Positions 36,666 to 44,892 of a stretch of DNA of 64,000 bases are shown here, in pieces; within the stretch, counting starts at the first letter, position 1; each line of letters begins with the position of its first letter. The notes under the pieces are model-generated. The model ran no database searches and was not told the origin of the DNA. It saw only the letters and a list, made by a program, of their open reading frames with translations. The stretch is from Ulvibacter sp047614245. GTDB lineage: Bacteria > Bacteroidota > Bacteroidia > Flavobacteriales > Flavobacteriaceae. The stretch is taken from NCBI GenBank assembly GCA_047614245.1, contig JBLHIC010000003.1, positions 15,980-79,979 of the forward strand, written 5' to 3'. Position numbers and translations under genes: made by a program.

Positions 36666-36857
36666 TTACTGTACTTTTCTTTTGGTTAGTTCTGTCGCAA
36701 TTCTCGCAATTGATCTTCTATGTGATCTTAATTGAATTGGATTTTCCAACGGTGAAATGGCATGCGCCATTTTAAAATCTGAATAAATCTTTCTCGCTTC
36801 AGTCATTTTTTCCTGTAGCTCAGCTGTTGATGCTTCTTTAATCTCTGATTGTTTCAT
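36666..36857 (-). CDS. rpmC: 50S ribosomal protein L29
   Basis: A 63-residue helical-hairpin protein near the tunnel exit. MKQSEIKEASTAELQEKMTE at the start and the helix RSHRRSIARIATELTKRK at the end are typical. Confidence 0.97.
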   Translation of the reverse strand: MKQSEIKEASTAELQEKMTEARKIYSDFKMAHAISPLENPIQLRSHRRSIARIATELTKRKVQ

Positions 36858-36875
36858 AGTGATAACTTCAAAAAA

Positions 36876-37295
36876 TTAGGCTTGAAAATCTCTCGACATA
36901 ATAAACTTCGTTTTAACAGGAAGTTTTTGAGCTGCCAGTCGTAACGCTTCTTTTGCTGTCTCCAAAGGAACTCCGGAAACCTCAAACATAACTCTACCTG
37001 GTTTAACAACAGCTACCCAAAACTCTACTGCTCCTTTTCCCTTACCCATACGAACCTCAAGAGGCTTTTTGGTAATAGGTTTGTCTGGAAAGATCATAAT
37101 CCAAAGGGACCCTTCTCTTTTCATATGACGAGTTGCAGCAATACGCGCAGCTTCTATTTGACGTGCTGTCAAAAAACTTGAATCCAAAGATTTTATTCCA
37201 AATGTTCCATAAGCCAACTGGCTGCCGCGCCCTGCATTACCTTTCATGCGGCCTTTCATTTGTTTACGGAATTTTGTTCTTTTAGGTTGTAACAT
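36876..37295 (-). CDS. rplP: 50S ribosomal protein L16
   Basis: A 139-residue protein that contacts the A-site tRNA elbow. It opens MLQPKRTKFRKQMKGRMKGN and contains the conserved GKGKGAVEFWVAVVKPGRVM. The Arg usually hydroxylated in enterobacteria cannot be judged here. Confidence 0.98.
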   Translation of the reverse strand: MLQPKRTKFRKQMKGRMKGNAGRGSQLAYGTFGIKSLDSSFLTARQIEAARIAATRHMKREGSLWIMIFPDKPITKKPLEVRMGKGKGAVEFWVAVVKPGRVMFEVSGVPLETAKEALRLAAQKLPVKTKFIMSRDFQA

Positions 37296-37315
37296 TTTCT
37301 TCTCTTTCTAAAAAA

Positions 37316-38035
37316 TTACTTTCTGCGACGTGGCTTATTATTCCCACCTCGACCTCCTGGTGCTTTTGATCCTTTTTTGGATAATCCAACTAAAGGAGAA
37401 AGCTCTCTCTTTCCATATACTTCACCTTTCATGATCCATACTTTAACACCTAATCTACCATAAGTAGTATGTGCCTCAACTAAAGCATAATCAATATCGG
37501 CTCTAAACGTCGATAAGGGTACACGTCCTTCTTTATATCCCTCAGATCGTGCCATCTCAGCACCATTCAATCTCCCAGAAATTAAGACTTTTATCCCCTC
37601 GGAGTTCATTCTCATTGCCGCAGCAATTGCCATCTTTATTGCACGACGATATGAAATTCTATTTTCAATCTGTCTTGCGATACTTGACGCTACTAAGAAT
37701 GCATCTAATTCTGGTCGTTTGATCTCATGAATATTAATCTGAACGTCCTTCTCTGTAATCTTCTTAAGCTCTTCTTTTAACTTGTCTACCTCTTGACCGC
37801 CTTTCCCGATAATAATACCCGGACGCGCAGTAGTGATAGTAACGGTTACAAGTTTAAGCGTACGCTCAATAATTACTCTGGACACACTAGCTTTACTTAA
37901 ACGAGCGTGAACATATTTTCTAATCTTATCGTCTTCGGCTAATTTGTCGCCGTAGTCATTACCTCCGTACCAGTTGGATTCCCATCCTCTAATAATACCT
38001 AGGCGATTCCCGATTGGATTTGTCTTTTGTCCCAT
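37316..38035 (-). CDS. rpsC: 30S ribosomal protein S3
   Basis: A 239-residue protein at the mRNA entry channel. An N-terminal KH domain (RPGIIIGKGGQEVDKLKEEL) is followed by the C-terminal domain (SGRLNGAEMARSEGYKEGRV) and a Gly/Lys/Arg-rich tail. Three bases from rplV. Confidence 0.98.
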   Translation of the reverse strand: MGQKTNPIGNRLGIIRGWESNWYGGNDYGDKLAEDDKIRKYVHARLSKASVSRVIIERTLKLVTVTITTARPGIIIGKGGQEVDKLKEELKKITEKDVQINIHEIKRPELDAFLVASSIARQIENRISYRRAIKMAIAAAMRMNSEGIKVLISGRLNGAEMARSEGYKEGRVPLSTFRADIDYALVEAHTTYGRLGVKVWIMKGEVYGKRELSPLVGLSKKGSKAPGGRGGNNKPRRRK

Positions 38036-38038
38036 TTA

Positions 38039-38449
38039 TTAATTGCTTTGTGTGTTATCGTTAGCCCCTAACACGAGTGTTACGTGATTGGAACGTTTTC
38101 TTATTCTGTGCGCGCGACCCTGAGGCGCAGGACGAAGTCTTTTCAACATCGTTCCACCATCCACACGAATCTCTTTAACAAAAAGATCTGCATCTTCTAC
38201 TGAAGCATCCTCATTTTTTGACTGCCAGTTGGCAATAGCAGACAATAACAATGTCTCCAATCTACGTGATGATTCTTTAGAACTGAATTTTAAAATATTA
38301 AGCGCTTTATCAACTTTCTCGCCTCGAACTAAATCCGCCATTAAACGCATTTTTCTCGGTGATGTAGGGCAATTGTTCAATTTAGCAAAGTACATTGTCT
38401 TTTTTGCCTCCTTGATTTGCTCTGCTCTTTCTCTTTTACGAACTCCCAT
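38039..38449 (-). CDS. rplV: 50S ribosomal protein L22
   Basis: A 136-residue exit-tunnel protein; its beta-hairpin (VDGGTMLKRLRPAPQGRAHR) lines the tunnel. There is an N-terminal stretch of about 18 charged residues (MGVRKRERAEQIKEAKKTMY) before the family core. Confidence 0.98.
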   Translation of the reverse strand: MGVRKRERAEQIKEAKKTMYFAKLNNCPTSPRKMRLMADLVRGEKVDKALNILKFSSKESSRRLETLLLSAIANWQSKNEDASVEDADLFVKEIRVDGGTMLKRLRPAPQGRAHRIRKRSNHVTLVLGANDNTQSN

Positions 38450-38455
38450 GGCCTA

Positions 38456-38734
38456 TTATTTTTTTCCTTTATTTTTTGCACCAGCGTGACCACGGAATGA
38501 TCTAGTAGGTGAAAATTCTCCTAATTTATGTCCAACCATGTTCTCTGTAACATACACAGGTACGAATTGACGTCCGTTATGCACAGCAATGGTTTGTCCT
38601 ACAAAGTCTGGAGTTATCATAGAAGCTCTTGACCAAGTCTTGATCACTGTCTTCTTATTAGAATCCACATTTTGCTGAACTTTCTTATCTAACTTAAAGT
38701 GAACGTAAGGTCCTTTTTTTAACGATCTTGCCAT
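38456..38734 (-). CDS. rpsS: 30S ribosomal protein S19
   Basis: A 92-residue head protein. MARSLKKGPYVHFKLDKKVQ at the start and VGHKLGEFSPTRSFRGHAGA near the end are diagnostic. Confidence 0.98.
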   Translation of the reverse strand: MARSLKKGPYVHFKLDKKVQQNVDSNKKTVIKTWSRASMITPDFVGQTIAVHNGRQFVPVYVTENMVGHKLGEFSPTRSFRGHAGAKNKGKK

Positions 38735-38737
38735 AGC

Positions 38738-39562
38738 TTATTTCTTTCTACGTTCTATAATATATTTGTTACTCTGTTTTGTTTTAGAACGAGTTCTAAA
38801 CCCTTTCGCAGGAATACCGTTCTTAGAACGAGGATGTCCTCCAGATGATTTTCCTTCACCACCACCCATTGGATGATCTACAGGATTCATAACTACTGGT
38901 CTTGTTCGAGGTCTTCTACCCAACCATCTTGATCTACCTGCTTTACCAGAAACCAATAATTGATGATCACTATTTGATACAGCACCAATTGTTGCCATAC
39001 AAGTAACCAAGATCATTCGTGTTTCACCAGACGGTAATTTAACGGTCGCATATCTTCCATCCCTAGCCATTAATTGTGCGAAAGCACCAGCACTTCGAGC
39101 TAAAACAGCTCCTTGACCTGGCCTAAGCTCTAAACAAGAAATAATAGTTCCCAAAGGAATTGCTGAAAGAAGCATAGCATTTCCAATTTCAGGAGCTACA
39201 CTCTCACCTGATACGATATTTTGTCCTACTTGAAGTCCGTTTTGAGCAATGATATAACGCTTTTCACCATCTTGGTAATTTAACAAAGCGATAAATGCTG
39301 TACGGTTTGGATCGTATTCTATACTTGCAACGGTTGCAGGAATACCCACTCTGTCCCGTTTAAAATCGATAATTCTATACTTTTTCTTATGACCACCACC
39401 TATGTAGCGCATAGTCATTTTCCCTGTATTGTTTCTACCACCTGATCTCTTGTTCGGAGCTATTAAACTTTTCTCCGGCTTATCAGTTGTAATGGCGTCA
39501 AAACCATTTACAACTCTAAAACGCTGACCTGGGGTGATAGGCTTTAATTTTCTTACTGACAT
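38738..39562 (-). CDS. rplB: 50S ribosomal protein L2
   Basis: A 274-residue protein needed for subunit association and peptidyl-transfer-centre assembly. The C-terminal signature with the conserved His, NPVDHPMGGGEGKSSGGHPR, is complete. Three bases from rpsS. Confidence 0.98.
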   Translation of the reverse strand: MSVRKLKPITPGQRFRVVNGFDAITTDKPEKSLIAPNKRSGGRNNTGKMTMRYIGGGHKKKYRIIDFKRDRVGIPATVASIEYDPNRTAFIALLNYQDGEKRYIIAQNGLQVGQNIVSGESVAPEIGNAMLLSAIPLGTIISCLELRPGQGAVLARSAGAFAQLMARDGRYATVKLPSGETRMILVTCMATIGAVSNSDHQLLVSGKAGRSRWLGRRPRTRPVVMNPVDHPMGGGEGKSSGGHPRSKNGIPAKGFRTRSKTKQSNKYIIERRKK

Positions 39563-39589
39563 TTTTGTCTTATTAAATCTAAGAAATTC

Positions 39590-39880
39590 CTAGATGTTAT
39601 TGTAAAAATCTATTGTATCACCTTCCGCGACCTGTACTATTGCCTTTTTAAAAGCATTAGTTTTACCAGTTTGAACTCCCGTCTTTGTTTGACGAGTTTT
39701 CCTATTTGGACGGACATTCATTGTGCGAACTTTTTCAACAGAAACTCCGTAAGCAGCTTCCACCGCTTTCTTGATTTCTACCTTATTCGCCTTTGGGTTA
39801 ACTACAAATCCGAAGATGTTATTTTCCTCAGCATCTTTAGTAGCTTTTTCCGTAATTATAGGTTTAATTAAGATATTCAT
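39590..39880 (-). CDS. rplW: 50S ribosomal protein L23
   Basis: A 96-residue tunnel-exit protein, the docking site for SRP and trigger factor. It opens MNILIKPIITEKATKDAEEN and has FVVNPKANKVEIKKAVEAAY. Confidence 0.97.
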   Translation of the reverse strand: MNILIKPIITEKATKDAEENNIFGFVVNPKANKVEIKKAVEAAYGVSVEKVRTMNVRPNRKTRQTKTGVQTGKTNAFKKAIVQVAEGDTIDFYNNI

Positions 39881-39887
39881 CTTGTCT

Positions 39888-40517
39888 CTATTTACTTAAG
39901 TTTGTTTCTATTCCTTCCAAAGAACCTTCAAACAGTACTACACTGCTTGCATTCAAAATTTTATAAGTACTTAATTGCGAATTAGTTACGACTTCAGTAC
40001 CTCTTAAATTACGCGAAGACAAATATACATTATTATTTGACTCCCCCAACACAAATAAAGATTTTTTGTTTTCAAGTCCTAAAGACTTTAAAACATCAGT
40101 AAAATCTTTCGTTCTTGGGGCATCAAATGTAACGTCTTCAAGCACAACAATCGCCTTATCATTTGCCTTCATCGTCAAGGCAGATTTACGAGCTAAACGC
40201 TTCAAATTCTTATTCAATTTGAAGGAATAATCTCTCGGTCTTGGACCGAACATTCTACCTCCACCTTTGAATATACCAGACTTGATACTACCAGCACGCG
40301 CAGTACCTGTACCTTTCTGCTTTTTTATCTTTCTTGTAGATCCAACAATCTCAGCTCGTTCTTTCGCTTTATGCGTCCCTTGTCTTTGATTGGCAAGATA
40401 TTGCTTCACATCAAGGTAAACAGCATGCTTGCTTGGCTCAATTCCGTACACCTCGTTAGAAAGCTCAACCTTTCTACCTGTGTCTTTTCCGTTTTTATCT
40501 AATACAGCTACCTTCAT
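39888..40517 (-). CDS. rplD: 50S ribosomal protein L4
   Basis: A 209-residue protein whose extended loop (KKQKGTGTARAGSIKSGIFK) lines the exit tunnel. In some bacteria L4 regulates the S10 operon through a leader. Its ATG overlaps the rplC stop by one base (TAATG). Confidence 0.98.
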   Translation of the reverse strand: MKVAVLDKNGKDTGRKVELSNEVYGIEPSKHAVYLDVKQYLANQRQGTHKAKERAEIVGSTRKIKKQKGTGTARAGSIKSGIFKGGGRMFGPRPRDYSFKLNKNLKRLARKSALTMKANDKAIVVLEDVTFDAPRTKDFTDVLKSLGLENKKSLFVLGESNNNVYLSSRNLRGTEVVTNSQLSTYKILNASSVVLFEGSLEGIETNLSK

Positions 40518-41128
40518 TATTTCTGAATAGTTAAGTAAGTATTTTTATGACCAGGGACACATCCCTTAACCACTAGTAGATTCTTTTCAGCAACTACCTT
40601 TAAAACTCTTAGATTTTGAACTTTCACTTTCTCATTTCCCATCTGTCCAGCCATCCTCATTCCCTTGAACACTCTCGCAGGATAAGAAGCAGCACCAATA
40701 GAACCCGGAGCTCTCAATCGGTTATGTTGACCGTGAGTCGCTTGACCCACACCAGCAAAACCATGACGTTTTACAACACCTTGAAACCCTTTTCCTTTAG
40801 AAGTACCTGCAATATCTACGAATTCTCCCTCTCTAAAATGATCCACAGTGATTGTATCACCTAATTTAATTTCCTCATCAAATCCTCGAAATTCCGCGAC
40901 TTTACGCTTTACAGCGGTGCCTGCCTTCTTAGCATGCCCTTCAGCAGCCTTAATAGCAGTCTTTTTGTCATCGAAACCGAGTTGAATAGCTTCATAGCCA
41001 TCAACTTCTTTGGTTCTGACTTGGGTGACAACACAAGGTCCAACCTCTATAACGGTACACGGCATATTCTTTCCGTTAGCGTCAAAGATGCTGGTCATCC
41101 CTATCTTTTTTCCAATTAACCCAGACAT
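40517..41128 (-). CDS. rplC: 50S ribosomal protein L3
   Basis: A 203-residue protein reaching toward the peptidyl-transferase centre. MSGLIGKKIGMTSIFDANGK at the start and the conserved loop GVGQATHGQHNRLRAPGSIG are present. It is preceded, unusually, by a 252-bp repeat-filled gap after rpsJ. Confidence 0.98.
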   Translation of the reverse strand: MSGLIGKKIGMTSIFDANGKNMPCTVIEVGPCVVTQVRTKEVDGYEAIQLGFDDKKTAIKAAEGHAKKAGTAVKRKVAEFRGFDEEIKLGDTITVDHFREGEFVDIAGTSKGKGFQGVVKRHGFAGVGQATHGQHNRLRAPGSIGAASYPARVFKGMRMAGQMGNEKVKVQNLRVLKVVAEKNLLVVKGCVPGHKNTYLTIQK

Positions 41129-41159
41129 ATTTAATTATTTATTAATTATTAATTATTCT

Positions 41160-41380
41160 CTTTCCCACAATAGTAGGAATCTTATTCAATTTTCTTCAAG
41201 TACTTTCAAGAGATTCCCACTATCGTGAGAAACCAAAAAAGGGTCAAAATAAATTCAACCCTGAATGTTATCTTGTTTTCCGTTTTTCCTTTGCTCTCGG
41301 CTCCGGACATTTTACTACTCGCTAATGCGGGTATCTCACAATAATAGCAAAGCTCATGAGATTCCTGCCTTCGCAGGAAT
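41160..41380. repeat. array of REP-like intergenic repeats between rpsJ and rplC
   Basis: The gap between rpsJ and rplC holds several related, mutually inverted units. One is at 41161-41183 (reverse complement AAGATTCCTACTATTGTGGG...), matching about 19 of 23 positions of GAGATTCCCACTATCGTGAG at 41211-41233. A third, shorter inverted relative lies near 41331-41348 (GGTATCTCACAATAATAG). A perfect 20-bp palindrome ATTCCTGCCTTCGCAGGAAT occupies 41361-41380, touching the rpsJ stop codon. Short units of the GAGATTCC(C/T)GC...GGAAT type are, as I recall, scattered in flavobacterial intergenic DNA. The rest of the gap is AT-rich. Confidence 0.75.
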
Positions 41381-41686
41381 TTATACTTTTATCTCAACTT
41401 CAACACCACTTGGCAGCTCTAATTTCATTAAAGCATCAATTGTCTTTGAAGAAGAACTATAGATATCCAATAATCTCTTGTAAGAGCTCAATTGAAACTG
41501 TTCTCTACTTTTCTTATTCACGTGTGGTGAACGAAGAACAGTAAAAATTTTCTTATGCGTTGGTAATGGGATTGGCCCTGTTACTACTGCACCAGTACTC
41601 TTAACTGTCTTAACGATTTTTTCAGCAGATTTGTCCACTAAATTATGATCGTATGATTTTAATTTGATTCTAATTTTTTGACTCAT
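41381..41686 (-). CDS. rpsJ: 30S ribosomal protein S10
   Basis: A 101-residue protein, also NusE in antitermination. MSQKIRIKLKSYDHNLVDKS, GPIPLPTHKKIFTVLRSPHV and the C-terminal LPSGVEVEIKV are typical. It is 10 bp after fusA. Confidence 0.98.
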   Translation of the reverse strand: MSQKIRIKLKSYDHNLVDKSAEKIVKTVKSTGAVVTGPIPLPTHKKIFTVLRSPHVNKKSREQFQLSSYKRLLDIYSSSSKTIDALMKLELPSGVEVEIKV

Positions 41687-41696
41687 AACTGAAATA

Positions 41697-43829
41697 TTAT
41701 TCGTTAGTGGTTCCTTTTGCTGCAGCGATCACATCTATTGAAATGTTAGATGGCGTCTCTGCATAATGTGAAAATTCCATTGTTGATGTTGCTCGACCTG
41801 AAGACAAAGTTCTTAATGTGGTTACATAACCAAACATTTCAGAAAGAGGAATATCAGCTTTAACAACCTTAGCTCCCGCTCTATCTCCCATATCATTAAC
41901 TTGTCCACGACGACGGTTAAGATCACCAACAATATCACCCATATTCGCCTCAGGTGTAATTACCTCAAGTTTCATAATAGGTTCTAGAATGACAGCTCCA
42001 GCCGATTTTGCAACAGCTTTAAAGCCCATTTTTGCAGCAAGCTCAAATGATAATGCATCAGAATCCACTGCGTGAAATGATCCATCTTTAAGAGTCACTT
42101 TCAAACTATCGACTTCGAAACCTGCTAAAGGACCATTAACCATTGCCTGCTTAAATCCTTTTTCAACTGACGGGATAAATTCCTTAGGAACGTTACCACC
42201 TTTCACTTTATTAACAAACTCAAGCCCAACTGTACCTTCCTCTGCTGGTCCCAATGTAAACACGATATCCGCAAATTTACCGCGACCACCAGATTGTTTC
42301 TTATAAATCTCTCTATGATCTGCATCACGAGTAACTGCTTCTTTATACTCAACCTGCGGAGCACCTTGATTTACTTCAACCTTGAACTCACGCCTCAAAC
42401 GATCTACAATAATATCCAAGTGAAGCTCACCCATTCCAGAAATAATAGTCTGTCCTGAAGCTTCATCTGTACGTACTTGGAATGTTGGATCCTCTTCGGC
42501 CAATTTTCCTAATGCCATACCCAATTTATCAACATCTGCCTTAGTTTTAGGCTCCACTGCGATACCAATTACAGGATCAGGGAAGTCCATACTCTCTAAA
42601 ACAATTGGATGCTTCTCATCTGAAAGCGTATCTCCAGTTTTAATACTTTTGAATCCAACTGCAGCTCCAATATCTCCTGCTTCGATATAATCGATAGCAT
42701 TTTGCTTGTTAGCGTGCATTTGATAGATACGTGATATACGTTCTTTTTTACCTGAACGGTTATTCAACACATACGACCCTGCATCTAATCTTCCTGAATA
42801 TGCTCTAAAGAATGCTAAACGCCCTACAAAAGGATCGGTAGCAATCTTAAAAGCCAAAGCAGCAAACGGCTCCTTTGCATCAGGCTTACGTAATTCTTGT
42901 TGTTCTGTATCTGGATTCATTCCAATGATACCTTCCTTATCCATTGGAGAAGGCAAGTAACGACAAACCGCATCTAAAAGAAACTGAACTCCTTTATTTT
43001 TAAAGGCAGAGCCACAGATCATAGGAATAATAGACATATCCATTACGGCAGCCCTAAGCGCAGCGTGCACCTCGTCTTCAGTAATAGAATCTTCATCCTC
43101 CATATATTTTTCCAAAAGATTTTCATCATAAGCAGCAACCTCTTCAATAAGCTTACCTCTTAACATATGAGCCTCCTCTTTAAGCTCTTCAGGAATATCA
43201 ACTATATCAAAAGTAGCCCCCATTGATTCATCATGCCATATAATTGCACGATTCTTTACCAAATCAACAACTCCTTTGAAGTTCTCTTCATCACCAATAT
43301 TCAATACAATAGGCACTGCATTAGACCCTAACATATCTTTAACCTGCTGACAAACCATCATAAAATTAGACCCTTGACGATCCATTTTATTTACAAATCC
43401 TATACGCGGCACTTTGTAGTTATCCGCTAGTCTCCAGTTAGTCTCAGACTGTGGCTCAACACCATCAACTGCACTAAATAAAAATACCAATCCATCAAGT
43501 ACACGTAATGAACGATTTACCTCTACAGTAAAATCAACGTGACCAGGAGTATCAATAATATTGAAGTGGTAACCTTTCGTATCTGGTGTAGGTTCAGCAT
43601 TTTCCAATGGAAATTCCCAGGTACAAGTAGTTGCAGCAGAAGTAATTGTAATACCTCTTTCCTGCTCTTGCTCCATCCAGTCCATGGTAGCCGCCCCATC
43701 GTGTACTTCACCAATTTTATGACTTACCCCTGTATAATAAAGGATACGTTCTGTAGTAGTGGTTTTACCGGCATCAATATGCGCAGCAATCCCAATGTTT
43801 CTCGTAAATTTTAAATCTCTTTGTGCCAT
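41697..43829 (-). CDS. fusA: elongation factor G
   Basis: A 710-residue translocation GTPase. G1 is AHIDAGKTTTTERIL, the G2/G3 segments are QERGITITSAATTC and DTPGHVDFT, and G4 is NKMDRQGSNF. Domains II-V follow in normal order, with SGMGELHLDIIVDRLRREFK in domain III and GYVTTLRTLSSGRATSTMEF near the end. Three bases from rpsG. Confidence 0.99.
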   Translation of the reverse strand: MAQRDLKFTRNIGIAAHIDAGKTTTTERILYYTGVSHKIGEVHDGAATMDWMEQEQERGITITSAATTCTWEFPLENAEPTPDTKGYHFNIIDTPGHVDFTVEVNRSLRVLDGLVFLFSAVDGVEPQSETNWRLADNYKVPRIGFVNKMDRQGSNFMMVCQQVKDMLGSNAVPIVLNIGDEENFKGVVDLVKNRAIIWHDESMGATFDIVDIPEELKEEAHMLRGKLIEEVAAYDENLLEKYMEDEDSITEDEVHAALRAAVMDMSIIPMICGSAFKNKGVQFLLDAVCRYLPSPMDKEGIIGMNPDTEQQELRKPDAKEPFAALAFKIATDPFVGRLAFFRAYSGRLDAGSYVLNNRSGKKERISRIYQMHANKQNAIDYIEAGDIGAAVGFKSIKTGDTLSDEKHPIVLESMDFPDPVIGIAVEPKTKADVDKLGMALGKLAEEDPTFQVRTDEASGQTIISGMGELHLDIIVDRLRREFKVEVNQGAPQVEYKEAVTRDADHREIYKKQSGGRGKFADIVFTLGPAEEGTVGLEFVNKVKGGNVPKEFIPSVEKGFKQAMVNGPLAGFEVDSLKVTLKDGSFHAVDSDALSFELAAKMGFKAVAKSAGAVILEPIMKLEVITPEANMGDIVGDLNRRRGQVNDMGDRAGAKVVKADIPLSEMFGYVTTLRTLSSGRATSTMEFSHYAETPSNISIDVIAAAKGTTNE

Positions 43830-43832
43830 TTG

Positions 43833-44309
43833 TTAAAATCTGAAATGCGAGAACGCTTTATTCGCTTCTGCCATTTTATGAGTATCCATACGTTTTTTTA
43901 CTGCCGCACCTTCTTCTTTAGCCGCCGCCAAAATCTCACCCGCTAATTTTTGAGCCATAGATTTCTCATTTCTCTTTCTAGTATATAGAATCAACCACCT
44001 CATTGCAGTTGCAATTTTACGGTCAGCACGAATTTGCATTGGAATTTGAAAAGTTGCCCCTCCTACTCTTCTACTTCGCACTTCAACATGTGGCATCACA
44101 TTGGAAAGAGCTTCCTTCCACAATTCTAATCCAGATTTTTCTTCATCTGTTTTTTTCTCTTCTACGATATCAATCGCATCGTAAAACACTTTAAAAGCCA
44201 CCGACTTTTTCCCATCCCACATTAAGTTATTTACAAAACGTGTAACTAATTGATCATTAAACCTTGGATCTGGTAAAAGTGGTCTCTTCTTGGCCTGTCT
44301 TTTTCTCAT
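43833..44309 (-). CDS. rpsG: 30S ribosomal protein S7
   Basis: A 158-residue head-assembly protein. MRKRQAKKRPLLPDPRFNDQ and VEVRSRRVGGATFQIPMQIR are diagnostic. It follows rpsL by 24 bp. Confidence 0.98.
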   Translation of the reverse strand: MRKRQAKKRPLLPDPRFNDQLVTRFVNNLMWDGKKSVAFKVFYDAIDIVEEKKTDEEKSGLELWKEALSNVMPHVEVRSRRVGGATFQIPMQIRADRKIATAMRWLILYTRKRNEKSMAQKLAGEILAAAKEEGAAVKKRMDTHKMAEANKAFSHFRF

Positions 44310-44333
44310 GTCTTCTCTTTAAAAGTTTTAAAA

Positions 44334-44708
44334 TTACTTCTTAGGGCGTTTTGCTCCATACTTAGATCTACGTTGCGTTCTTCCTTCTACACCTGCGGTG
44401 TCTAAAGCTCCACGTACAATGTGATATCTAACTCCTGGCAAATCTTTTACCCTTCCACCTCTAACCAATACTATCGAGTGCTCTTGTAGATTGTGTCCTT
44501 CACCGGGGATGTATGCGTTAACTTCCTTACCATTTGTCAATCTAACCCTTGCAACTTTACGCATTGCAGAATTAGGTTTCTTAGGCGTAGTAGTATATAC
44601 ACGCGTACACACACCTCTTCGCTGAGGGCACGAATCTAAAGCAACCGATTTACTCTTCTTGGTTATTTTGGTTCTTCCTATTCGTACTAATTGTGAAATT
44701 GTTGGCAT
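44334..44708 (-). CDS. rpsL: 30S ribosomal protein S12
   Basis: A 124-residue decoding-centre protein. The loop YTTTPKKPNSAMRKVARVRL has the wild-type Lys expected of streptomycin-sensitive strains, and RGGRVKDLPGVRYHIVRGAL is intact. It is the first gene of the str/S10/spc/alpha block. Confidence 0.98.
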   Translation of the reverse strand: MPTISQLVRIGRTKITKKSKSVALDSCPQRRGVCTRVYTTTPKKPNSAMRKVARVRLTNGKEVNAYIPGEGHNLQEHSIVLVRGGRVKDLPGVRYHIVRGALDTAGVEGRTQRRSKYGAKRPKK

Positions 44709-44745
44709 ATAAAATATGTATTACACTTTTTTAAATATAAAATAC

Positions 44746-44793
44746 CCCTTTTTAAGGGCTTGCAAAAATATAAATAAAAACGGAATTATCAAG
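44746..44793 (-). promoter_or_regulatory. promoter and leader hairpin of the ribosomal block (rpsL)
   Basis: On the minus strand a -33 TTG (CTTG, 44790-44793) and a -7 TATTTTTG (44763-44770) are separated by exactly 19 bp. A short hairpin CCCTT-AAA-AAGGG-like (44746-44758) follows in the leader, 38 bp before the ATG at 44708. The promoter call follows the Bacteroidota consensus; a regulatory role for the hairpin is only possible. Confidence 0.7.
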
Positions 44794-44892
44794 CCATAAC
44801 AAACTAATTTTATTGAGACATTTAATAATATATGAAATGGACATTAAAAACCAAGTTGTAACGTTAGATTTACAGATTAAAATAGTTCATAG

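Noticed and set aside
36374..36775. 133-codon plus-strand frame across rplN, rpsQ and rpmC
   Set aside because: It is antisense to three densely packed, certain ribosomal protein genes and its composition (Phe/Ser-rich) is what the opposite strand of Lys/Glu-rich genes gives.
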